Part shown: one piece after another, positions 11,404 through 24,100 of the stretch
How the letters are laid out: every line of letters starts with the position of its first letter
How positions within the stretch are numbered: the first letter of the stretch is position 1
Source of the DNA: Neospora caninum Liverpool
Lineage: Eukaryota > Apicomplexa > Conoidasida > Eucoccidiorida > Sarcocystidae
NCBI RefSeq assembly: GCF_000208865.1
Contig: NC_018398.1
Span: 6,409,972-6,473,971, forward strand
DNA length: 64,000 bases
Direction of reading: 5' to 3'
Translations under genes and position numbers: made by a program
Notes under the pieces: generated by a model
The model's database searches: none
What the model saw: only the letters and a program-made list of their open reading frames with translations
Told to the model about the DNA's origin: nothing

Positions 11404-12529
11404 ATGGGACTACCTGATTGCTGCGGGAAGTCGAAGAGGGGGAATGCAAAGTGCGGGGATAAGGTTGGCCCTCCTGCTACGAATCCTGAAGCAATCGGGT
11501 GTGCCACAACAGCGGAAAATCGGGCGAGAGAGTCCGGCGGATACCTGGTTTTCGACCCAGTGTCGAATGGCACACTTTTTCTGATTTGGAGTAACCGGGA
11601 AGTGGCTAATGCGATGGCATTTTTTTACCCGAAGAAGCCTGTACCTGACTTCAAGTTCAAGAATGGTGGACGGCAAGAAATCTTTAGGAACTTGTTGGTG
11701 AGTGGTGCTTTTGTATGCGTCTTGTACGGGCCGGGATTTTATGACAGGTCTTGGCCTTCCCTGTGCACGAAACGATTGTGGACGAGGTAGCCCACGTTTT
11801 GGCGGTCATTTTGGTTGAGCCTTAGCGAAGGGGATGCCATCTTTTGGAGAGTTAACCATGTGTATGCGTCGTGGCGAGCCTGCCTGAGATTATTATCAGG
11901 CACTGGCCGTGCTCAACCACATCCGATTTCATGCCGGTCGTATACGCTTGAAGATTGGTGTGCTTGTTCCTCTATCACATTACGGTGTGTGAGCACCCGT
12001 TATTGTACCACACAGACTCTTGCCAGAAAACCTGAAGTATCGCAAGTACGCGTCATTGTATGTGAATATACAGAAATTAAAGGCCACCACTAGTCTTTCC
12101 AAATGAGACAGGCTGATATATTTGGATTACTAAATACAGGATGCAGCACCACTGTTTGAACAAACGCTGTATCTGTTAAACATGATCTCGTCCAAGTATC
12201 CCACTGAGTGTTCTGTGCAATTGTGACTTATACAGAGCGACAAGAAAAATTACTACGAGGGATGGTGTCACTTTTTCAAGGCTGCAGCCGAATTCAACGG
12301 CGAATGTAGGCTCTTGGCGGGCGCTGACACAGCTCCGCTAAGAGTGACTGTTGCCTTTTTGTTTGGAACAACAGTGAAGAAGTTGGCACAAGCACAGCCT
12401 CTGCCGACAAGTGGCGTAGTTGCGATCGGATGTGTGCCCCAGGCACAGACGACATTCGACGTTCGGACCATGCACAGGGACCTGTTCCTGGGAAACTCAC
12501 GACAGAGCGGAGCTGCAATCGCCCTGTAG
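11404..12529 (+). CDS. Tentative two-exon protein with acylation-type N-terminus
   Basis: Proposed exons 11404-11697 and 12236-12529 (195 aa). The donor TTG|GTGAGT and the acceptor ending TATACAG join in phase 0. The start context AACATGG is favourable. The N-terminus MGLPDCCGKSKRG has Gly2, a Cys pair at 6-7 and basic residues, the pattern of N-myristoylated and palmitoylated peripheral membrane proteins. The remainder looks like a small globular domain (YLVFDP, GTLFLIWSN, AMAFFYP, YYEGWCHFFKAAAEF, ATVAF-like strands). I do not recognise the family. An acceptor at 11349 would extend the first exon upstream in the same frame, making this Met internal, and a middle exon is possible. No membrane span is present. 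Confidence 0.45.
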
Positions 12530-15365
12530 GATGGAGCGAGCACCAAGCATGAATGGAAATGAAGTGAACGGCGGCAAAGCGCTAGAAATCTAATGCGCGA
12601 ACAGCAAACTTGAGGGTTAGGTCATAGTCCGAAGAGCAGCGGCGGAGAATTTGTGAACTTCGAGAAGACTCACGATTGACACTCATGCCGCTGGCGGAAA
12701 GAGGGAGTTGCCTGTGGGTCCTTAGGCCGAGGCGGTTTCAGCGTTGCCGGAGGAACGTCTGCCGCGTCGTGGCGCCTGTTGAATATGATAGATTAACACA
12801 TTTTCGCGATTGCCGCCTTTCGCCGATCATTAGGTGGAATGGAACAATTGTTCGCTTTTGCGATGCGATGAGGGGTGAGCGTGGTTTCGTCGAGGAACTT
12901 CAGCGGTTGCTTTCCAGCAGATATGAAGACTCCGGTTCCACTGCGTCTTCTTAATGCGGACATCACTGAGGAGCTTCTTGGTAAAATGAGACTACCACAT
13001 ACACCGGTGTTAAGTTTACGCTAGGTCACAACCGGACGACTCCTCGAACGGCAGGATAGTGCACTGCTTTTTGACGCGAGACTTACACACCGCCCGCAAA
13101 GCAACGCGTGTTTTATGTAACTGCGATTCTTGGGCCGAAAATGCTAGATGCTGGGTGCAAGAAGGTGCCTCATATCGAAAAAAGTGGGAAGCATTTACTT
13201 GCGGCGTTTCGTCACAAGAGGCATGATTCGCGTTTTTCCAGTCGTCCACAACTAGTAGACAATTGTCTGCTCATGGAGCCGTATTCAGTTGTACTGTGGT
13301 ACATGTGGCTGCGTGGGACGAGTCAGACAACAGCTGCTTCTAGACTCTAGTATGTTTTCACAGCCAGGTGGTTTACAGCTGAGACGACGGAGAGCCCAGT
13401 TAAGACCCTATTGAGCAGGCGGCTTGCTCTGCCATACGCCATTCCTCCCTTTCTCTTTCACTATTTCAGTGGTATAATATCCCTGTTTTTTACCGATAAA
13501 ATGCAAGGTGTGCCCGGAATAGATTTATGGATATACTGAGTGTTCTCGAAACTGGTGACGCCGCATGCTTTTTATGTCTTGAGGCGGATTCGGGGAACAC
13601 GTTATGCTGGAAGGCCAAAATCTCGCACCTGAGAAACTCCAGTAATCACCCTCGTGTGGCTGAGAAGTAATCCGTCTGTCTCATGAATTCTTGCTCTAGC
13701 CGTTTTGTTGTTCATGATGCCACAAAGACTGTCTCTCTAGAATAATAGCTGCGAGGGATTCGGCCCCAACCATATACTCACGAGCTAGCAAATCTACTAA
13801 ACCGAAACTCCCCGTGTGGTTGTTAGGCAGAAAACGTGAAGTTAATTTTCTTCTCTCCTGCGGTACATGCCTTCACTTCTTCGTTTTACTCTCCTTCCTC
13901 AACTTTTCTTCCTATAGCAGTACAGTTTTGTAAAAATGAGTATACATTCACTTAGTGGAACAGTGCGCATCCTCAGCGACAACGGAAACGCATGTAAACT
14001 TGTGACTCTGACGGTAACAAAGGTATGCTCCACGCCTTCCTGCGTTTCACGGTGTCTCAGTGGAGCAAACACAAACGAAGGGATCCCCACTCATACGGCC
14101 AGTCTCTTCACACGCCGTGGATAGTCACACTGGACACCGTTGGTGCATTTTCCCTGCATTCTTGTTCAAGTAAGTATCCTTCTGTATTTCCACTGAATCG
14201 AATCGACAGTGATATTCAATCACATGCTGTGTTAAACAACTCGGTCCAAGGTAGTGCAAGAAAAAGTGCCAAAGGAGGACCAGGCCAGTCCCCCTTTGCC
14301 GCAATGGATCTTCGTTGCGAGCACACACCCGCCATGTTCGAGAGCGGAAAGCCACAGCGTTCCTTTACAGTAGCTAGCAACTGCTTAGTCAGGGACTACA
14401 TTTGACACAAAATACAAAAGAAATGTTGCGAAGGAGTTCGACAAACAAACCAGTTTTTGGAACGGTTCCAGGTCGGAACGCGCTGTGTCTTTTCACGAAT
14501 CATCCAGTCGAAATAATCGCCGACTTCACCCATCCAAAATCGACGCGAACCTCTTGTCTTGCCCTTCTGGTTCCGAAAGGTTCCCCAGAAGCGAAGCCCG
14601 CTGCCGAAGAAAAATGTTCGGCTCTCTAACCCCAGCTGCCAGCATTCTCACTCACACCGGATCCTAAGAGCTCATCTACCTGCCTCTTGGCATTAGAGGG
14701 AGCTTTTCAAATGCGGGAACATATCAGGGCACAACTGAATCGCCAAAACAGACACTGTACACATGTTGTGCGCACTCCTCCGCAGGATTAGATCACCCGA
14801 TGAGCCCCCCAAAATCCATTGATCGTTGCCAATCGAACACATCATGGATCAACCGCACTAGCTGTCAAATAAACATCCTGGAGCCGAATGTTGCCACAGG
14901 ACACGGCAATTTCAAGGAACTACAAATCACATCAGCCCAGTTTCTATTGTAAAGCGCTCTGTTGTCTGGTCTATCGATGCACTTTCCTGGAGAAATCAGC
15001 CCCCACACATCCCGCTGCCGCTCAGGTCACCACTCGCTGGAAACCGAGGATCCTGTTGGTACCGCACAGGATTTCGAGTACAAGACGGAGTAGTGAGTAC
15101 TCCTAGCTCGTCAGAAGGGATTTGCCTCTTCATCATCTAAGTCACTCCTCCGATGTCTACCTTCACTTTCCCTAGGCTGATAGTGACTTAAATCATCAAT
15201 CGGCGGTGGCATGCGCAATACATATAGACTCCAGATCGAGCTGCCGCCGGCTGTCAAACTTCACTGAATGTCTCTTGAAAAATACGAGAACGCCCTGTGT
15301 AATCAAGCACTCTCCTTTGCAACAAACGTTCACCCTCCGTAGCTCTTTTCAGTTCGATTCTATGT
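12530..15365. other. Convergent intergenic region
   Basis: This is the 3' flank of the tentative acylated-protein gene (+) and of the PP2C gene (-). Open frames up to 126 codons (for example 14025-14405) show no domain and overlap equally open antisense frames. No RNA gene or repeat is seen. Confidence 0.5.
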
Positions 15366-18300
15366 TTAGAACAATGTTACAAGCATGTCCTTCCCCGTGC
15401 CATAGCGACCGCTTTTATCGTCCGTGGGCTTATGCGTTAGAACTTCACTACGCAACACAACGCGTTCGCCTGAGCATACAACACACGGATACGGGTGTGT
15501 CCGATAACGAAGCACCGCAGTAAACCCACTGCATCTTCGGTGTCTAACCATCCAGTGGTTATACGCACGTGAGATGGAAAGACCGACATCGGTCCGGATC
15601 CCCTCCAGCACACGAAATGTCTCTGAAGAAATTCGCCGGCCCTCACCATACTTTCAGCTGGACTGAACGTCCTGAGAGCATTCCTAGATGCTTACCTGTG
15701 AAACTGTAGTCGAAGCGTTTAACTTCCGTATTCTTTACAGGCCTTTTCACCAGCTTGGTAATCATTATGCTGACGTTGTCCCTGCTTCCTGGAGACGCAG
15801 CACAGTGCGACAAAAGCAAAAGGGCCATTCAAAGGCTGGAGACGCTCAGTATCCAACATTCTGAAGCCTTAACATCTTTTCAAGGACCACAAAAAGTGTA
15901 ACAGACACAACTGCTCTAAAAAAAGTTGTCTTCAGGTTTTCCAGTGTTCCAGGATGCGCAAAGCCTACCGAGCATGAACGCAGTTTCTAAGATTCTGTAG
16001 GCGACTTCTGCAAGTCCTCCTCCGGTCTTCTCCATTTCCACACTGAGGAGATCAGCAACAAATTGCCAATTCATTTCTGGTCGTTCAAAGATACCTGCAG
16101 AGACAAAGACAAACAATTCTTCGAACTACTTTGCACACACGTCGTTCTATACTCAGGAGCTGTCTCCACGCCTCCTCTTAAAATCCACTACCTCGTCTCA
16201 GATTTCCGTTCCAATTGAACAGCATTGGAGTCGTTGTCAAACCCGGTAACGCGCGAAAGACCAGCGTGGCGGCCACCTGTTTTCCGCGTTGAAAATCGTT
16301 CGTTGTGTCCTGGTCGTTTTCATAGCTGCGTTGCCTTTGCAGCAGACCTTTCTTCTACTAACCCGCTCAATCTCTTTCGACGACATCGCCACTTTTGCGT
16401 CGCTAAATAAAGAAGACCGGCAGATTATCCGGTTCTCGCTTTCGCAGGAACGCCCTTTCCTCGGTGACAAAACTTGAGACCTACCGTCACAGCCCATAAG
16501 GACAATGTCGCCGGGCAGAGCTCTGAACACGTTGAGGTCTGGCACAGCCACGATCTTCTGCTCATTCGGGTGCAGGTCATCGCGGTCTTTGAGGGCCTGT
16601 GGGCACCGCAGAGTTACACACGTAGAAGGTAACTTTTACACGTGGCTACATTCCAATTTATTTGCTTTATTGAGGATACGGTGCACGAAGTCTTCCACGG
16701 TTTCAGTCATCTTGGGAGCCTTGGTGCTTCCCCGACCGAGGACATCATTACCCTGAAACTCGGTCAACATCTAGGACCACTTTCAGACACAGTGAAACGC
16801 GAGGACAAATTTTGACCCCGGTGCGCGGAGGCTCATAACCGGGAGGCTCTTGTTGCAAAACGGTTACCGTCGGCCTGCCTCACGAGTGGGCTGATACGTA
16901 CAACAGCTTTACAGCGTCCGGGACTCCCAGAAAGACACCAGATTTGCGGCCTGAAGCTAGAACTGAACGCACTGCTGAAGACACCGGCTGTGCGACGTAG
17001 AGGAAAACTTGTATGCGCGTATGTGCGAACACACCTGTTTTGCCTATGCTTATTGAATGCACGTGCAAGCAGACGGCACAATAGAGAATGCAACGGCAAG
17101 AATGGCGGAAACAGAAGACACCTGCAAGGCAACAGCAACTATGAACAAATACCCCACGGCCGCCGCGAAAAACAAAACAAGGTATGCGAAGAAGGACCGC
17201 TCGGAAACCTACAAAATCCCCGAAAGCTCGTGAGAGGGCCAAACGTCCATCAACGCGCCAAACACCCATACGGCGTAGCAGGAAGCCTCCAGCCCGCTGA
17301 ATTCGCTCTCTCTCGATTTCCGCCGTCGGTTTGTGGTCCTTCGACATAATTGTGTACGTTCCATCCTGGTGAACAATGAGACCTCGACTGTCTCCTGAAG
17401 AAGAAAGCACACGCGTTGTGAAATAGGAAGCAGACGTGAGGTTGTCTCCAGATGCTTTCCAATGTTCTACGAACAAAATACCTCTCTCCACACACTGCAA
17501 CAAATAAATAAAACGAACTCCGCACTTTCAGCGCCTACGTCAATCTGCGGCAACTGACACAGATGCAGTAGGCCTGCCATCAAAAGTGATTAACTGTAGT
17601 CAACGGGATCTGCAGTCGTTTCTTCTTCCGTGGACAATCAACAGCCTTCTCTCCACATTGCGTTTGCTTCTAACAGCATTCTTATCGTATTGCCACTTCT
17701 TTCGATTGGGCGACGAAGAGGTCGTAGTCCTTTGAGCAGAAAGTTTCGTCAAACTCACCGACATTGGCCGCGTATACGTTGAAAGAGATACCATCTGGAG
17801 CAGTGGGATCATCCACCTTCTCAATGGTAATCATCAAACCTGGAGAGCAATGTAACAGCACGGCATGGGCAGAGCGACCCTTTAAATCGGATGTGATGTG
17901 TTAATTTCGTTCTTCGCTTTCCCTAAAACACCCGACCCGCTGCAACAGTTTGTTTTCCCAGACCCAGTCCTTGTCTGCCGCTTCCTTCGCCGCGCTCTGC
18001 TCTCGAGATCGCCAGGCAGTCGCGCATCATGACACAGAAAAGAGTGCAGGCATATATCGCCTTCCCACAAAGAACGAGACATGCAGGCTCTCCCTTGTCT
18101 TTCTTTTTAACAGATTCAAACGACTGGTGGTCCCAGAGAACGGTAGCGTCAGGTCAGTGGACACGGCTGGTCCCTTCTCAGCGCCGCGCCTGCCTGTCCG
18201 CGCGGACCAGGTACCTAGAGCCATGAAAGATTCGGAAAGTTAAGCAGAGCGGTCCACAAGGAAAAGAAGGGACCGAGAAAATGTCTGTGTATACACAAAG

Positions 18301-21144
18301 GTGTCTGTGGATGGCCGCCCTTGTGTGTATCGTGACTACATATTTTAAATTGTGCGCCAGCAACGACGAAAGAGACTCTACTGTATAACCGTCTCGAAGA
18401 AGAATTATGCTTTCGTAAAACGCAGCGCCTTTACACGAGCTACCTCTTACCTGTCGAACCTCCTTTCAAATTGTCAGCACGCATGTCTGCATCCATTTGG
18501 AGGCAGGTTTCACGGAAAGACTCTTCAGACAGGTTTGGCATCGAACCTGAAGTGCCAGAATCGACAGAAGTGCAATATGACAGGGTCTGAATCACAGGCG
18601 GTCGTCTAACCAACTGCCTTCCTCTGGGGCAATTGCTTTTTGACGAACCTTCCACGTAGACGCTGGCCCCAGAGTTCTTCAACTGCATGCGCGATACCAG
18701 TGACCACACCATGTACCGTACCACAGCGCGATACGAGGAAAAGGTACAAAAGGTCCCTTGGACTGTAAGTTCATTCTGGGACGGAGGCCGTGTCTTCATG
18801 GCAATTCTTCATCGACATACAGTGGACACACACTGCGTCTCGAGCTGCCAAACAAGTACTTTAATTTATCTCTCGCTGGCACATCTCAAGATTCCACCAT
18901 CGAAGCGGTAAAAAGAGGCGCCCGTCTGGCTAGAAAGGGGCCAAAACGCGGTAGCCAGCTGGCGTCGTGTGATTCCTTTAGTTTCACTTTCTCAGAGCTG
19001 CACACCAGAATACCCTCGTCTTGTTTCCAAACGTCGGGTCTCCCGCGACTCTACGGATCGAACTCTTTGAAAACAATGCGTTTTGCCGCCTACGCAGCCT
19101 GCCACGAGAGCTGCGATGCAGTCGTTCCAAACAGACATGCTACACAGAATAGATGCTTCTCTGGAGTGTGGGTAGAAGGTCAATGGGCTCTTGATTGAGA
19201 ACTCAAGAACCGTTTCCACGAACTACCCGCGGTGTTTAAGCTGAAATATTTTCTACGGATGTATAGAGAAGAAACGATTGTAACTGAGTTAATCCATAAA
19301 GAGGAAGTAGGCATGTACGGCGACGCGTCGTATATTCTGTGAAGAGGGTTGCACTGCCTCTTACCAAGGTAACTGGAAGCCACATTGACACAGCGTCGAG
19401 AAACCTGGTAGCCTCCGTGGCCATCGAAAATCGCCTTTAATCGAGCATCTGGGAAATTCTTCAAGGGGGCGTGAACCACCATCGCGTCTTCATCCTGAGG
19501 GCGTCGGCCGTTCATTGTTGCCGCAATGGTTTTTGTGTACCAATCAACAACAAGGACCATCTTCTTCGCTTTCTGGTCGGACACCCCAAAAACGCAAAAC
19601 ACACAAAACGGGATACGTGCATTCCGCGTCGATGCTTACAAGGTGACACGGGTCCAAAACTTACCCGCGTCGCCTATTTCAGTCCACGCTTCAACACAAA
19701 CGAGTCCGAAGAGGAAGTCACGAAAACCCCTGTTTCCGACGAGTGGATCTTCGGTGCGTACGCCAGACAGCGTGCAATTGAAAACCGAGACTAGGGAAGG
19801 CACAAGCCCCTAACATACTGACATTCGGACCCAAAGACGGACGCAGGGAGAGTCAACTCGGTACGGTCATTGGGGATATGCTGGAAGATCTTCAGTTCGC
19901 ACATCACCACTGAGCGCTGCATCCAGCTATGAACGTTCATCAGGAACGACCTGGGGCCCGTGAAGAACTGACCACTGTAACGCATGACGCTTCCATCCAC
20001 CTCAACTCTCGGCACTCGTACATTCAATGCCACGCTGTATATACGCCTCCTATATCCATTGACCTCCGAGACACAAAAGCCTTTTTCAAACTTCTCATGG
20101 GTGTAGTTTCGGACGAAACACGTCCTCTCAGTTTTTTCATTTTACTGACACGGCGGTGTGCAAGGCAGACACTTCGAGACGCCAGCAGTCCGTTACAACG
20201 GAAAACACTTGACCAGTGCCCTCGCTTCTTCTTTCTCGTCCCGCAGATCGTTTGGGGCTACGACGCCAGCGGTCGCTCCAAGACTGTCGGGCCTCAACAG
20301 TTTTAAAAGAACAGCGCAAGCATGCCGCATGCAAGCTTACAGCCTCTCTCCACCGGTGTATGTGTGTGTGAGTCTTGCACCACCTTACCTGCTCAGTGAA
20401 GGGTTTGGAGCCTTTGGCGTTGACACGCACCGGGGCAACTTGCTGCTGGTCAGCTGGGGCCGGATGTTTCTCCGACGCCTCTCTCGATGCGCCGTCTCGC
20501 GATGGCCCGCTGGCAGCCGTTCCCCCGGCAGTCCGAGGCGCTCCGGTCCCTCGTCCTGAACTCTTGCGCCTGGCATTCTTGCCGTCGTCGCTCTGTTCTG
20601 ACGAGGTTGTTTCCTCCCCGGAACTCGTTTCCTTGTCTCCTGCGCGTGGCCTCGAGGCCTTGCTGGCCCCTTCACCCGCTTCCGCTAGGAGCTTTGCCGC
20701 ACCTGCATTCCGTGCGTCTTTTGCCCGGTCTGCTGCACTCGTGTCTAACCCGGCGCCTGCCTTCAGCCCGCCCTTCTCCTCGTGAGACCGACGACCTTTC
20801 CCCCCCTTGCGCGCGTTTTTCTCACGACCGTGGCGCTTCGTTCGACTGTCTTGACCTGCCGAATTGCCGACTCCCACGGACGGGCGACCCCCATTCACAA
20901 CGCCACTCGTCGCACCAGCTCCCTGCTCCGCATGTGAAAGACTGCCCTCCTCAGGAGCGCCAGGCGCCTTCTTGGAACCTCGGCTCTTTTTGTGAGACGC
21001 GAGCGACTGGCCGTTCGATGCTGACCCGTCGCCGCCGTTCCCCTTCGTTCCCTCAATATCCTCGCAACCGCTAAACGCGACCAAGAGAGTGCAAAGGGAA
21101 ATCAAAAAACCCAGCCGCCGGACGGCGCTCCGGCGGCTCGCCAT
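15366..21144 (-). CDS. Secreted PP2C (PPM-family) Ser/Thr phosphatase, 11 exons
   Basis: Exons, 5' to 3': 21144-20389, 20126-19865, 19790-19665, 19568-19365, 18762-18451, 17839-17759, 17394-17213, 16596-16485, 16094-15969, 15788-15696, 15622-15366; about 836 aa, all phases consistent. Only the exon 2 acceptor (CTGAG) is weak. Residues 1-30 form a signal peptide (basic start, then LGFLISLCTLLVAFSG). Residues 31-250 are disordered and Lys/Gly/Ser/Glu-rich. The catalytic domain (about 380-745) keeps every motif: GRRPQDED 402-409, FDGHGG 429-434, GGSTG 550-554, GDSR 581-584, SRAFGD 635-640, CDGIFE 677-682, SRDN 722-725. The metal-binding Asp residues are present, so it should be an active Mn/Mg-dependent phosphatase. 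About 90 residues follow the domain with no family I know. T. gondii secretes several PP2Cs from rhoptries and dense granules; which one this is cannot be told from sequence alone. Confidence 0.93.
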
Positions 21145-24100
21145 CGTGCCGGAAAGATCGAGCTCCTGTGTGGGAAGACGTAAAGAAAAATGCGAAGCGA
21201 TGAAGACAGGATACACACCCGGGAAGCCCAGAGAACAAAAGCTTTAACGAGACCCAGACACGGGTACAGGCGGTAGCATACGCCCGCTTCAAGGCCTGGT
21301 AAAATCGAGTTTTACGCGGTACGGCGTTCGGCGTGAAAAAGAGCGAGAGACCGAGGTGACAAACTCTCAAACGAAGACGTGAGCGCAGACGGCTTCCACG
21401 GACATCCCAGAAAGAATGTTCGCGAAGCGACTCAGTCTCGCAACCCAAAATACCCCCAGACGCACAAGCTTAGACCTAGACGCACATTTTTGCCCGGACA
21501 CTCCTCTCCGTCTCAAGAAAGACAGAGTTGAGGGCTCGCCTCCCTCTCACTTCCCGAGAGGGGGAGAGACACCAGGCCGACGGCACACGGGGCTCAGCCA
21601 GAGTGCATTTTCCCCGGGGCGTGCGCTCGGGAAGAGAGAATCCGAAAAACGGTTTTCGCACAGCAGAAACGTCTCCGTAAAAAGAGCCCCACTAAGGAGC
21701 CGAACTTTGGAGACAACCGCGTGGAGAATGCTTTCGTACGCGTTCAAAGCAGAGGGCGGACCGTCGTGTTTTGACGCCGCGGGCCCCTGCAAAACTTGGT
21801 GCAAATTTCGACGGGTGACTGGCCCCAGAATCAGTGCACCAGTACCGTTCACATCCTACTTTTTAGGTTCCAACTTCGCTGAGTCGTCCTACACGGTATC
21901 TGTGTGGCGAGAGATTTCAGAAACGCGACAGCACGAAAGGACTGTGACCGGGTAGGCCACGGAGAGCAAATGCACAGGGAAGACTCTGTGCGGGGCACGT
22001 TTTCCCTCTATTTTTCTGCTTTGCCCGCGACGGGTAAGGAAACTGTCGATCCGAAAAATCACAGAGAACAAAGTACATCAGTCCTCCGGAGAATAACAGC
22101 CGACGTGACTCTCCTCACAACCGACCTCCTCAAATTTGCAGTCGCTTGCGCGGTGGTTCGCAAGCGTGGAGTTTGCGACAAGCGTCGCCCCAAAGCGCCG
22201 CCCCATCGACGGCCTAGCTTCGCATCTGTACTCCCAGTGCCTTCCCCCCTGCTGGTCGATATCGATTGCTGGGGGCACAGGGAACCCCGCATGCCTTTTC
22301 GAGAGAAAACACAAACAGAACCGGCTGCTACACTTGCCGTTTTAGAAAATAAGAGCATTCGCAAAGGAAAGATCGGGCACCCACCAACAGATGCATTCGG
22401 TGTAGCTGCGTATACCCAACTCCGTGGACCACACATTGAGGGGGGATTTGGCCGTTGTCCGATAGTGTGTGTTGCAGACTGGGAGGCAGTGCACACACGG
22501 CAGCGACCGTCTGCTGGAGCGGAGGATCTACAAAAATACCGCGTCGCAGAGAGGAAGCGCGATATGTATGCCTTCACATGCATAGTCGAGCAATGCGTCC
22601 AACCGACGTCAAAAAGAATAGCCGACGTGCAGGGAAGTCGTCGTCCATGGCTGCGTTGAAATTCGGGCTGCTTGCCGGCGAGGCACCGAGAGCGCAACAC
22701 CCCCCACAGGAGCAGGAAACACGTGTGGCTGTTTGGACCGCAAAATGTTCTGAATGCGCCGCCTCGTATCGGGCGGAAACGCGGCAGCGAGCGGGAAAAT
22801 GAATCAACACGGCCTATGCCTCCAATCTGGGCCTCTTTTTGTGTCTGCTAGTCCACCAGAAATGCAGAAACAGAGTCCACACCAAAAGTCACCCACGGTT
22901 GACACTTGAACACCTGCGGATGATGTGCCGCCTCCACCGAGCTACGCGGGTTTATGCTGCTTACGTTTCCGAGAAGAGTTGCTTCACCTTACGAAAGGAG
23001 CTGTCTCGCGTTTAAAAGAGATTGTGCTTCCCAGTTTGATTCTGCACTCTCTTGGCACTGGCCGTACCGGTGTGTGCACGGTGGCCATCCTTGCGCCGTC
23101 TCACATTTGGGCCACGTTGATTTGTTCTCTGTGGAGTGCAAACACACAGAACTTTTCCGTAACAGAAAACTCTAGGTGAACTGCCGCCGTAAGACACATG
23201 CGCACAGGAGCTTCTCTGCTCATGGACTTTCCCTTTGTGAGTGCCTCGGAAAACCCAACATCGCCTCCCTGAAGATGCTCTGGCGGGCCATCAACGTTGT
23301 TTCTGAGGTCACAGTTCCCCTTGCGGCCTGCAGTGTTGGGCATGCATGGTCGATACAGGACGTTGTCCAGCCTTCGCTTGGGATGCTGGTGATTTGCAGT
23401 ATAAAGAAGAGGAAGACGTCGAGCTTATCCTTCAGTGCAGCCCTGTTAGTTTCTCAGGCATGAAAAAAACAGCCTCAAAGCTTACGAATTTAGGTTCTTG
23501 AGGGCCCCGACAGCCTTTCGTACGGGCGACAGATGTTTAGCGTCTTGAGTCGCGGTTGCATACCGGTTCGCAGATTCTCTTGTAACCTCCGATTGGGAAT
23601 GCGAAGATTGGAAGTAGACTCCGCGCCGTGGTTTTTTCTTTCGAGGTGTAACGCTTATCCCATGTTGACAGAACCAAGTTTGTGGGAATGAAATAGGACA
23701 ATAATGTTGCGAGAAACGCTTTCTTCGTCTTTCCAGAGAGAACGAATACCGAACTCGAAGCGACTCTGCTTTGTTGTAATGGCAGTGACCAAGGGTAACT
23801 CACATTGCAACTGTAGGGATGAATTCCAATTGTAAATTGTGTTAACTATATGACACGATGCCTGAATTTACAAACTGCCTTTCACCTATCACCGTGAGCT
23901 TGAAAGCCGTCCAACGGTTCATCCACGTGACACACGGGGGACGTGAGAAGGAAGAGAACTACAGAACCGATAAAGACAGCGTTGTCTGTTTTTTGCCTTT
24001 TAAGTGGCATACTCAATGTGGTTTCGCTCCTCCTGCGCCTTCGGATAGCGCCGGTGCCGCACGTGATTACTGGCTGAAAGCGGCTCGTTCACACTCGCTT

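Noticed and set aside
20137..20388. Read-through of PP2C exon 1 into its first intron
   Set aside because: A GTAAGG donor at 20388 and the following in-phase PP2C exons make this intronic; the read-through has no domain.
21904..22700. 251-codon plus-strand and 213-codon minus-strand frames
   Set aside because: They are complementary frames over the same bases with unremarkable composition, in the divergent promoter region of the PP2C gene.
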